From positions 186,001 to 250,000 of the forward strand of contig CACBDG010000001.1 of assembly GCA_902537945.1 (NCBI GenBank): a DNA stretch of 64,000 bases, read 5' to 3'. Position 1 is the first letter of the stretch. Each line of letters starts with the position of its first letter. The stretch is from an uncultured SAR116 cluster alpha proteobacterium. Lineage in GTDB: Bacteria; Pseudomonadota; Alphaproteobacteria; Puniceispirillales; Marisalimonadaceae. Below are positions 58,173 through 64,000 of this stretch, one piece after another. The notes below the pieces were generated by a model, which did no database searches, had not been told where the DNA came from, and was given only the letters and a program-made list of their open reading frames with translations. The position numbers were made by a program, and so were the translations under genes.

Positions 58173-59027
58173 TCACGCAAACGACGGAATTGTGTCGGAC
58201 AGTTCCATTTTGAACCCAAACCACTTTTCTTGCAACTCGTAAATCTCTCCGCTATCTTTCAGCCTTGTCAGTTCAGCATCCATCCAATTGACAATTTCTG
58301 TATCTTCTTTACGCGCCGCTATCCCTGCCCAATTCAACTTTCCGACTGGGCGTACCAATGCGTATGCACCTGGACGGTCCTTCATCACTTTTCCTAATGT
58401 TGGCAGAGTGTTAAGCACACCATCAACTGTTCCTTGACTGAGCGCAAGGTAAGCAGAAGGATGATCATCATAAATTTTTACGTCAGAAAATCCAGTTCCT
58501 TTGGCGGCTACGATTTCTTTTTCAAGAGCTGGCTTCATCATTTCACCAGGTGATCCAAGTTTAACTCCAAGTACTTTCCCAGAAAGATCCTTCACTGACA
58601 TAATTTTTGATGCATCATCTGCTCGAATAAGCATAGCTTGGCTTGCTTCAGCATACGGAATAGAAAAAGCAACTTTTTCTAAACGCTCTTTACGGTAACT
58701 CATAGACGACATAATCACATCGAACCTTCCAGCGTAGAGCGCTGGAATTACACCTGACCATTGCGTGTCAATAAATTCTGGCTTAACTCCCAATGAAGAA
58801 CACATCAAAGCTGCTAAGTCCACATCATAGCCCACTATCTTACCTGCGTCCCGAAAAGTAAAAGGCGGATACGTTGCTTCACATCCTATTTGCAATACTC
58901 CCGACGCTTTCACATCAGACAAAGTTTTACTCCCTGCTCGAGCTAAACTAGGTGTCAACATTGATACTGCCAAACCCGAGGCAGCAGTTACTAAAACTTG
59001 ACGACGTGTAAATTTAGTTGTTTTCAT
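58173..59027 (-). CDS. periplasmic amino-acid-type binding protein (Tat-like signal)
   Basis: About 284 residues from the ATG at 59027, which has AGGAG 11 bases upstream; an in-frame ATG 75 bases earlier gives an implausible N-terminus. The signal peptide KFTRRQVLVTAASGLAVSML carries twin arginines, so export may be by Tat. The mature protein has SBP family 3 motifs: GCEATYPPFTFRDAGKIVGYDVDLA, LGVKLGSPGE and WTDAELT-type end (here NWMDAELTRLKDSGEI). It is the capture component for the ABC system. First gene of the island operon. Confidence 0.93.
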   Translation of the reverse strand: MKTTKFTRRQVLVTAASGLAVSMLTPSLARAGSKTLSDVKASGVLQIGCEATYPPFTFRDAGKIVGYDVDLAALMCSSLGVKPEFIDTQWSGVIPALYAGRFDVIMSSMSYRKERLEKVAFSIPYAEASQAMLIRADDASKIMSVKDLSGKVLGVKLGSPGEMMKPALEKEIVAAKGTGFSDVKIYDDHPSAYLALSQGTVDGVLNTLPTLGKVMKDRPGAYALVRPVGKLNWAGIAARKEDTEIVNWMDAELTRLKDSGEIYELQEKWFGFKMELSDTIPSFA

Positions 59028-59102
59028 ATTACTACATACTCCTATATTTGCTTTTTCATTAAATAATTGTCGGAAGGTATTGTTTTGAGTTATATAGTAC
59101 AA

Positions 59103-59583
59103 TTTTTATCCGGCTTTTTTGTACTGAAAACACGGGGTGCTAAAAAATTAAGCTAAATCAGCAATCATTTTAATCAATGTTTAATAAAACAGCATAAATC
59201 GAATTTACTTATATATCGAAAATACAAACTCAATTTAAGCATTTTAGTACAATCACTTTACAACTTGAATCTCAAAACTTATTGGATATTTGAAATCCTC
59301 TTAATGTTAAATCTAGTTGTGTCATTCGTATATTGACACCTATTTATCAACAAAATGACGTGACAGTCCAATGTGAATAAAGCAATTAAATAGAAAATTT
59401 AAAGTAATTATCAATATCGCTAAAGCTATAATGATGAGTGCCGTCAAGTTATTCTCCATAACTGTTTAATAAGTGTGACGATAAATGATACAAAAATCAA
59501 ATAAACTGGCTTGACTGTGTTTACAATACAGAATAACAATTGACCTATAATTGTGGGAATACCTAGAATTACTTGACTATATT
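59103..59583. other. non-coding AT-rich end of island
   Basis: About 480 bases after the binding-protein gene's promoter region with no ORF of gene size in any frame. I find no integrase remnant that can be recognised. A weak TATAAT at 59546-59551 on the plus strand stands upstream of the tRNA-like remnant, but the spacing to any -35 is poor. The upstream part should contain the promoter of the minus-strand island operon; no single site stands out. Confidence 0.5.
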
Positions 59584-59612
59584 GGTTATACATAAGTTGT
59601 AATCAGGTAACC

Positions 59613-59663
59613 CAAAAACCAGTGCCGAAAGGCTTCCCGGTTTGATTCTGGGTATCCCTACCA
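59613..59663 (+). repeat. island right repeat / tRNA-Leu remnant
   Basis: A 51-base copy of the 3' part of tRNA-Leu(CAA), from the anticodon loop through CCA, with three mismatches to 55224-55274 (48/51). The substitutions fall in the variable arm and T stem. Preceding bases 59584-59612 weakly resemble the 5' half of the tRNA with about 10 bases deleted, so this may be a tRNA pseudogene rather than a bare attachment site. It cannot fold into a functional tRNA because the 5' anticodon stem is missing. Confidence 0.78.
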
Positions 59664-59697
59664 CAATTCCTAATTAAGTGTAGGCAGAAATTTTAAA

Positions 59698-60162
59698 ATG
59701 GAACTTAATGATGAGGTCAAAATACCAGCAAAATTAGAATACGTTTACAATTGTTTGAACGATCTTGAAGTTTTACAAAAATGTATTCCAGGATGCGAAG
59801 AATTATTAGAAGATACAGATGGTTCTTTGTCAGCTAGGGTAGTTTTAAAAATTGGACCAATAAAAGCAAATTTTAAAGGGAAAATTGTGTTAGATTTATC
59901 AAATGGCCCTGAAAAGTATTCGCTAAATGGTGAAGGGGATGGTGGCATGGCAGGTTTTGCAAAAGGAGGTGCTGATGTCGAACTAATTGCAGATGGTAAT
60001 GAGACAATTTTAAAATACGTTGCTAAGAGTTCTGTAACAGGTAAGATTGCTCAACTTGGAAGTCGCTTAATTTTAAACACAGCTAAAAAATTATCTAAAA
60101 CTTTTTTTGAAAATTTCAGAGAATATATCCACAATGAAAAAAATGAAAATGTTCAAGTATAA
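59698..60162 (+). CDS. CoxG-like SRPBCC protein, copy 1
   Basis: 154 residues with the CoxG/carbon-monoxide-dehydrogenase-subunit-G domain: IPAKLEYVYNCLNDLEVLQ, CIPGCEEL, LKIGPIKANFKGKI, a GEGDGGMAGFAKGGADVEL loop and KIAQLGSRLI helix. Such proteins are START-like hydrophobic-ligand folds that recruit CO dehydrogenase to the membrane; many distant homologues have unknown roles. It lacks the C-terminal membrane helix found in some CoxG proteins. Its ATG is 35 bases after the tRNA-like repeat. It is paralogous to the next gene (about 109 of 150 residues identical by hand). Confidence 0.82.
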   Translation: MELNDEVKIPAKLEYVYNCLNDLEVLQKCIPGCEELLEDTDGSLSARVVLKIGPIKANFKGKIVLDLSNGPEKYSLNGEGDGGMAGFAKGGADVELIADGNETILKYVAKSSVTGKIAQLGSRLILNTAKKLSKTFFENFREYIHNEKNENVQV

Positions 60163-60386
60163 CTAATTGTAATTATTGTTTTCAATGTTAGATCTATACA
60201 ATCAATAAATTCTTAAAATCTTAATAACACTTAGCTTGATATTTTGTAAGTTAATGTGCTAAAGAATTTTACAATAATTAGGTAATTGATCTACATTTAA
60301 GCTATGTAAAATAAGTCTTAATTGTTTACATGTGTGATTAAATTTTTAAACCCTAATATAAGGATTTCAAAAAGAGAAGTAAATCT

Positions 60387-60839
60387 ATGGAATTGAATGA
60401 CGAAATAAGAATCCCTGCAAAATTAGATTTTGTTTATAAATCTTTAAATGACTTACATATATTGCAGACTTGTATTCCTGGGTGCGAAGAATTAATAGAA
60501 GGTCAAGATGGCACATTGAGTGCTAAAGTTATTTTAAAAATTGGCCCTATAAAAGCTGGCTTTAAAGGTAAAATAAACTTAGATCTTTCAAAAGGTCCTT
60601 CAAGATACTCGCTAACTGGTCAAGGTGATGGAGGTGTGGCAGGCTCAGCTTCTGGCGGTGCTGATGTTGAGTTGATAGAAGATGGTAATGAAACAATTTT
60701 GAAATATGTCGCTACAAGTAATGTTAAAGGAAAAATTGCTCAATTGGGTAGTAGATTGGTTTTGAGCACTGCTAAAAAGCTTTCAAGAGCATTTTTTGAA
60801 AATTTTAAGAATTATGTTACAGAAGAACAAAAAAATTAG
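60387..60839 (+). CDS. CoxG-like SRPBCC protein, copy 2
   Basis: 150 residues, a tandem paralogue of the preceding gene: the same start MELNDE, CIPGCEEL, ILKIGPIKAGFKGKI and KIAQLGSRLV. Most differences are conservative, and both keep the glycine-rich GADVEL loop, so both are likely functional. The ribosome-binding site AAGAGAAG precedes the ATG. The 224-base spacer between copies is AT-rich and probably contains a separate promoter. No CO dehydrogenase large subunit is nearby. Confidence 0.82.
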   Translation: MELNDEIRIPAKLDFVYKSLNDLHILQTCIPGCEELIEGQDGTLSAKVILKIGPIKAGFKGKINLDLSKGPSRYSLTGQGDGGVAGSASGGADVELIEDGNETILKYVATSNVKGKIAQLGSRLVLSTAKKLSRAFFENFKNYVTEEQKN

Positions 60840-60875
60840 ATAAATATAAAAATTTCATTGTTGATAAACCTTAAA

Positions 60876-61397
60876 ATGGATCATCACTTAAAACTTCCAA
60901 TATCATCTAATCAACTATTAAAACAATTAGATGATTGGAAAATCATTTATAAACACTTTACCCATAAACCATTGATTTCAGTGAATGAATCTAAATTAAT
61001 TCAAGAAAAACTTTTTGGTAATAATAAAGAAAATGGTCATATAAAGAATCTTTATCTAAGAGATAAAAAGAAAAAAAATATATTATTTGTAGCTCATCAA
61101 GATGCAGTTATCGACTTAAAGCTACTTGCAGAAAAAATGAACATGGGTCGTTTAAGTTTTGGTTCTAAAGAAAGATTAATGGAAAATTTAGGTGTATTAC
61201 CAGGAGCTGTCTCTCCATTCGCCATGATTAATGGAGTTAAAAATAACGTTACTATTTTTTTAGACACAAAGCTTAAATCTTATAAAAGGATTTTTGCACA
61301 TCCACTGGAAAATAATCAAACTCTTGAAATAAAATTTGATCAACTTGAAAAATTTTTTAAGAAAATATTTGTGACAACTTATTGGATTGATTTATAG
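60876..61397 (+). CDS. prolyl-tRNA editing protein ProX/YbaK-like
   Basis: About 173 residues from ATG 60876 (a TTG at 60858 would add six). YbaK/ProRS-INS fold of aminoacyl-tRNA deacylases: IIYKHFTHKPLISVNES at the start, FVAHQDAVIDLKLLAEKM, RLSFGSKERLMENLGVLPGAVSPF, and a C-terminal IFAHPLENNQTLEI. The GVxPGxVSPF motif and lysine of the NLYLRDKKKK strand are family marks. It deacylates mischarged Ala-tRNA(Pro) in relatives. It is on the same strand as CoxG2, 36 bases apart. Confidence 0.9.
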   Translation: MDHHLKLPISSNQLLKQLDDWKIIYKHFTHKPLISVNESKLIQEKLFGNNKENGHIKNLYLRDKKKKNILFVAHQDAVIDLKLLAEKMNMGRLSFGSKERLMENLGVLPGAVSPFAMINGVKNNVTIFLDTKLKSYKRIFAHPLENNQTLEIKFDQLEKFFKKIFVTTYWIDL

Positions 61398-61467
61398 ATA
61401 TAGTTTTATTGATTTTGAATCATAACTTTATTTATTAATTATCCCAAAAATATATTATAGTAAAACA

Positions 61468-61842
61468 ATGTTCTATAAATTAATAAAAATGTATTTTAAG
61501 TTCATTATTTTTATTATTTTTGTATTTAATTTAACAGTAAGTTCTTGTTACGCGAAAGATAATTCTCTGTTGTTGATGATAACTGATAAGACATGTTTAA
61601 TTTGTATGGTATGGGAAAAGCAAATAGGTAAAATATATCCCAAAACTGAAATTGCTAATAAATTTCCTCTTTCAAGAATTGAAATGAAAGATTTTGTGAA
61701 TTACTCTAAACATAAAATAAAAAAAACAAATATAACCCCAACATTTATTTTTATAAAAAATAATAATGAGCAGGGTCGATTTGAAGGATACACAAGTCCT
61801 GAAATGTTTTGGTGGCAAGTTGACGAAATAATTGGTGACTAA
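61468..61842 (+). CDS. soxS: SoxS-like thioredoxin
   Basis: 124 residues. A signal or anchor segment (10-28) precedes a short thioredoxin fold with Cys43-x2-Cys46 in DKTCLICMVWEKQIG, ITPTFIFI (cis-Pro region) and the ending GRFEGYTSPEMFWWQV, which closely follows the SoxS pattern. SoxS keeps SoxYZ in its active reduced state in Paracoccus-type systems. It starts the sox cluster here, 36 bases before soxY. Confidence 0.85.
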   Translation: MFYKLIKMYFKFIIFIIFVFNLTVSSCYAKDNSLLLMITDKTCLICMVWEKQIGKIYPKTEIANKFPLSRIEMKDFVNYSKHKIKKTNITPTFIFIKNNNEQGRFEGYTSPEMFWWQVDEIIGD

Positions 61843-61878
61843 TATAATATAATAAGTAATTATTAAACTATTAATTTT

Positions 61879-62352
61879 TTGGAGATTTCTATGAAACGTC
61901 AAAAAATGATTATGATTTCAAGAAGAAATATTATGTATCTATTAGGCGGGGTTGCAAGTACTGCATTATTTTCAAATTATGCATTAGCTAAACCCAACTT
62001 AGCTCTTAAAAGAATCAAAGAAATAAGTAAAAACAATGTTGAAGAAATTGATTTATTTTTAGATGTTCCTGAAATTGCTGAAAATGGAAATCAAGTAAAA
62101 GTTAGCTTTGATATTGATAGTCCTATGACTAATGATGATTTTGTTAAAACAGTTTATTTATTAGCAGATGGTAATCCAGCTCCTAATGTAGCAAAATTTT
62201 CTTTTAGCACAGATATGGGAGCATGCTCAGCAACAACTAGAATGAGATTATCTAAAACACAAAATGTTTATCTTTTAGCAGAATATAATAATGGTAAATT
62301 TGCCATGACAAAATCAAAAGTAAAAGTAACAATTGGTGGTTGTGGCGGTTAG
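61879..62352 (+). CDS. soxY: sulfur carrier protein SoxY
   Basis: 157 residues. A twin-arginine-like signal (ISRRNIMYLLGGVASTALF) precedes an Ig-like domain. The swinging-arm motif is at the very C-terminus, TIGGCGG, with the sulfur-binding Cys at 155. This is diagnostic of SoxY. It carries thiosulfate-derived sulfur through the Sox cycle with SoxZ. GGAG lies 6 bases before ATG. soxZ follows after 15 bases. Confidence 0.96.
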   Translation: MEISMKRQKMIMISRRNIMYLLGGVASTALFSNYALAKPNLALKRIKEISKNNVEEIDLFLDVPEIAENGNQVKVSFDIDSPMTNDDFVKTVYLLADGNPAPNVAKFSFSTDMGACSATTRMRLSKTQNVYLLAEYNNGKFAMTKSKVKVTIGGCGG

Positions 62353-62367
62353 AAGGAGAGATACGTT

Positions 62368-62694
62368 ATGTCTAAAATTAAACCAAGAGGAAAAGTACCA
62401 AAAAAAGCCTCTGTTGATGAAATAATAGAGATAAAAACACTTATTAGGCATCCAATGCATAGTGGACGTATGAAAGATAAAAATGGTAAAAACATCCCAA
62501 AACGTATAATTAACAAATTTTTAGTCAAGTTTAATGGCAAACAGGTTTTTGTGATGAATTTAGAACCTTCCATATCAACAAATCCATATATTGCATTCCC
62601 TTATAAGGCAAAAGAAACAGGAACTTTTGACTTCGAGTGGACTGATGATAATGGTGAGAAATATACAATGTCCAGAAAAATGACAGTATCCTAA
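62368..62694 (+). CDS. soxZ: SoxY partner SoxZ
   Basis: 108 residues, the usual size. IKTLIRHPMHSGRMKDKNGK and FDFEWTDDNGEKYT are conserved SoxZ strands. No signal peptide is needed, as it is exported in complex with SoxY by Tat in other bacteria. GAAGGAGAG precedes its ATG by about 8 bases, the best ribosome-binding site of the cluster. soxC starts 13 bases downstream. Confidence 0.96.
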   Translation: MSKIKPRGKVPKKASVDEIIEIKTLIRHPMHSGRMKDKNGKNIPKRIINKFLVKFNGKQVFVMNLEPSISTNPYIAFPYKAKETGTFDFEWTDDNGEKYTMSRKMTVS

Positions 62695-62707
62695 ATAAGG
62701 TTTTACA

Positions 62708-63985
62708 TTGAAAAAAAACAAAAAGAAAAAAATAAAGATAAATCGCAGAGAATTGCTTGCAGGTACTGCCTCATTCGGTGCTATCGCTCTTACAACAAAG
62801 GTAGTTAATTCTCAAGAAGCAAACCCCAATAATTTACCACCTAATGTTCCGGAGTGGACTGCTGAATTAGGAGCTGGGGTTGACGCTAATCCTTATGGAA
62901 TGCCATCTGAATTTGAAAAAAATGTTATTCGAAGAAATGTAGAATGGTTAACAGCTAGTACTGAGTCCTCTGTTAATTTTACTCCTATACAAGATTTAGA
63001 AGGAATTATAACACCTAATGGTTTATGTTTTGAAAGACATCATGGTGGAGTATCTATAATAAACCCTAAAGATTATCGACTAATGATTAATGGTTTGGTT
63101 GATAGAGAAATGATCTTCACATTAGATGATTTGAAAAGATTTCCACAAACTAATAAATTTTATTTTTTAGAATGTGCTGCTAATGGAGGCATGGAATGGA
63201 AAGGATCACAACTTAATGGTTGTCAATATACTTTTGGTATGGTCCATAATGTCCAATATACTGGAGTAAAATTATCAGATTTAATTCTTGAAACTGGTCT
63301 AAAACCCAAAGCTAAGTGGGTCCTTGCAGAAGGTAGCGATTCATCAGGTATGACAAGGTCAATTCCTATTGAAAAAATTCTTGATGACTGCATGATTGCG
63401 TGGGCCATGAATGGTGAGGCATTAAGATCTGAACAGGGATATCCTGCTAGGTTAGTTGTTCCAGGTTGGGAAGGAAATATGTGGGTAAAGTGGTTAAGAA
63501 GGCTAGAATTTGGCGATATGCCTTATATGACAAGAGAAGAGACTTCAAAATACACAGATTTACTACCTGACGGAAAAGCAAGAATGTTCACTTGGGTTAT
63601 GGATGCTAAATCTGTAGTTACCTCTCCAAGTCCAGAAAAGGCAATTTTTAAAAAAGGAGTTCATCAATTAAGGGGGCTTGCATGGTCTGGCAGAGGTAAG
63701 ATCAAAAGGGTTGATGTTTCTTTAGATGGTGGAAAAAACTGGGAAACTGCAAAATTACATGATCCTGTATTGAGTAAAAGCTTAGCCCGATTTACCTTAC
63801 CATTTGAGTGGAATGGTCAAGAGCTTTTGGTTCAATCAAGAGCTATTGACGAAACAAATTATGTACAACCAACTATTCAAGAACTTCAAAAATTGAGAGG
63901 TGTTAATTCAATTTATCATAATAATTCCATTGCAACTTGGAAAGTTAACAAAGATGGAACAGTAGACAATGTTCGACTTGGTTAG
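62708..63985 (+). CDS. soxC: sulfur dehydrogenase molybdopterin subunit SoxC
   Basis: 425 residues, sulfite-oxidase-family molybdoenzyme. A Tat signal NRRELLAGTASFG at 12-24 is preceded by a Lys-rich n-region. The Moco-binding cysteine is Cys156 in FLECAANGGMEW; GYPARLVVPGWEGNMWVKW is the conserved dimerisation/Moco region, and the C-terminal GKIKRVDVSLDGGKNW domain is the Mo-co dimer fold. Start is TTG with AAGG 7 bases upstream. With SoxD (beyond the window, if present) it oxidises the SoxY-bound sulfane. The stop is 15 bases from the window edge. Confidence 0.95.
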   Translation: MKKNKKKKIKINRRELLAGTASFGAIALTTKVVNSQEANPNNLPPNVPEWTAELGAGVDANPYGMPSEFEKNVIRRNVEWLTASTESSVNFTPIQDLEGIITPNGLCFERHHGGVSIINPKDYRLMINGLVDREMIFTLDDLKRFPQTNKFYFLECAANGGMEWKGSQLNGCQYTFGMVHNVQYTGVKLSDLILETGLKPKAKWVLAEGSDSSGMTRSIPIEKILDDCMIAWAMNGEALRSEQGYPARLVVPGWEGNMWVKWLRRLEFGDMPYMTREETSKYTDLLPDGKARMFTWVMDAKSVVTSPSPEKAIFKKGVHQLRGLAWSGRGKIKRVDVSLDGGKNWETAKLHDPVLSKSLARFTLPFEWNGQELLVQSRAIDETNYVQPTIQELQKLRGVNSIYHNNSIATWKVNKDGTVDNVRLG

Positions 63986-64000
63986 AAAACTAACAATATT

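Larger units (their letters stand above)
55275..59663. mobile_element. putative tRNA-Leu-associated genomic island, about 4.4 kb
   Basis: The segment is bounded by tRNA-Leu(CAA) and a degenerate direct repeat of its 3' part. It carries four minus-strand genes: an amidohydrolase and a three-part amino-acid-type ABC importer. Base composition changes at the boundary: 33 of 60 bases are G+C at 55621-55680 and 30 of 60 at 57001-57060, against markedly AT-rich DNA on both sides (23 of 60 at 20041-20100). The permease part is less G+C-rich, so composition is mosaic. No integrase, transposase or toxin gene is found, so it is either decayed or was moved by an enzyme encoded elsewhere. Confidence 0.72.

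Noticed and set aside
59103..59583. integrase remnant at the island's right end
   Set aside because: No frame gives a recognisable recombinase segment; the region is AT-rich and stop-dense.
1..64000. CRISPR array, rRNA, prophage or insertion sequence
   Set aside because: No regularly spaced repeats, rRNA-like tracts, capsid or transposase genes were seen.

Overview
The window is a 64 kb piece of a compact, AT-rich bacterial chromosome, most likely from a free-living, marine-type alphaproteobacterium. Intergenic spacers are short, same-strand genes often overlap by 4-11 bases, and TTG starts are frequent. Lineage pointers are the two-domain alphaproteobacterial form of dCTP deaminase, the argD-argF-hslO cluster, an IalB-like secreted protein, XdhC/MobA-like and CoxG-like molybdenum-hydroxylase accessory proteins, ATP-type PEP carboxykinase, and the coq7-dsbB-yqaA-like run. 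This is inferred from gene content; no rRNA is present to settle it.

Layout. 1-5.5 kb: the end of an alpha/beta hydrolase gene, two MFS carriers, an EamA carrier, a DUF1932 dehydrogenase, a rhodanese and a small secreted protein. 5.6-10.9 kb: a TPR protein, a two-subunit CoA-transferase-like pair, a VTT membrane protein, acetyl-CoA synthetase and recX. 11-19.5 kb: an ABC-2 permease, dCTP deaminase, argD, argF, hslO, trkH, folE, an orphan ABC ATPase and a SprT-like protein. 19.4-27.8 kb: a complete propionate-to-succinyl-CoA module (mce, pccB, pccA, mcm, prpE). 27.8-44.4 kb: quinone oxidoreductase, argG, an IalB-like protein, rlmN, a BI-1 protein, a periplasmic glutathione peroxidase with an FAD hydroxylase, pckA, an RND pump, typA and a MobA-like/XdhC pair. 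44.5-55.1 kb: bioY, a secreted Ig-like repeat protein with two unknown neighbours, psd-pssA, a P1 peptidase, an MFS carrier, moaA, a carboxylesterase, an HNH protein, coq7, dsbB and a YqaA-like protein.

55.2-59.7 kb is a putative genomic island. It starts at an intact tRNA-Leu(CAA) and ends at a 51-bp imperfect copy of that tRNA's 3' part. Between them lie an amino-acid-type ABC uptake system and a metal-dependent amidohydrolase with visibly higher G+C than the surroundings. No integrase remains. After it come two tandem CoxG-like SRPBCC paralogues, a ProX-type tRNA-editing protein, and the start of a thiosulfate-oxidation cluster (soxS, soxY, soxZ, soxC) that runs to the window edge.

Taken together, the genes suggest an aerobic heterotroph that takes up organic and amino acids, runs propionate through biotin- and B12-dependent steps (with a BioY biotin importer nearby), can make PEP from oxaloacetate, and probably gains extra energy from reduced sulfur. 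XdhC, the MobA-like protein, MoaA, CoxG and SoxC all belong to molybdenum-enzyme biology. No CRISPR array, rRNA operon, transposase or prophage was seen.
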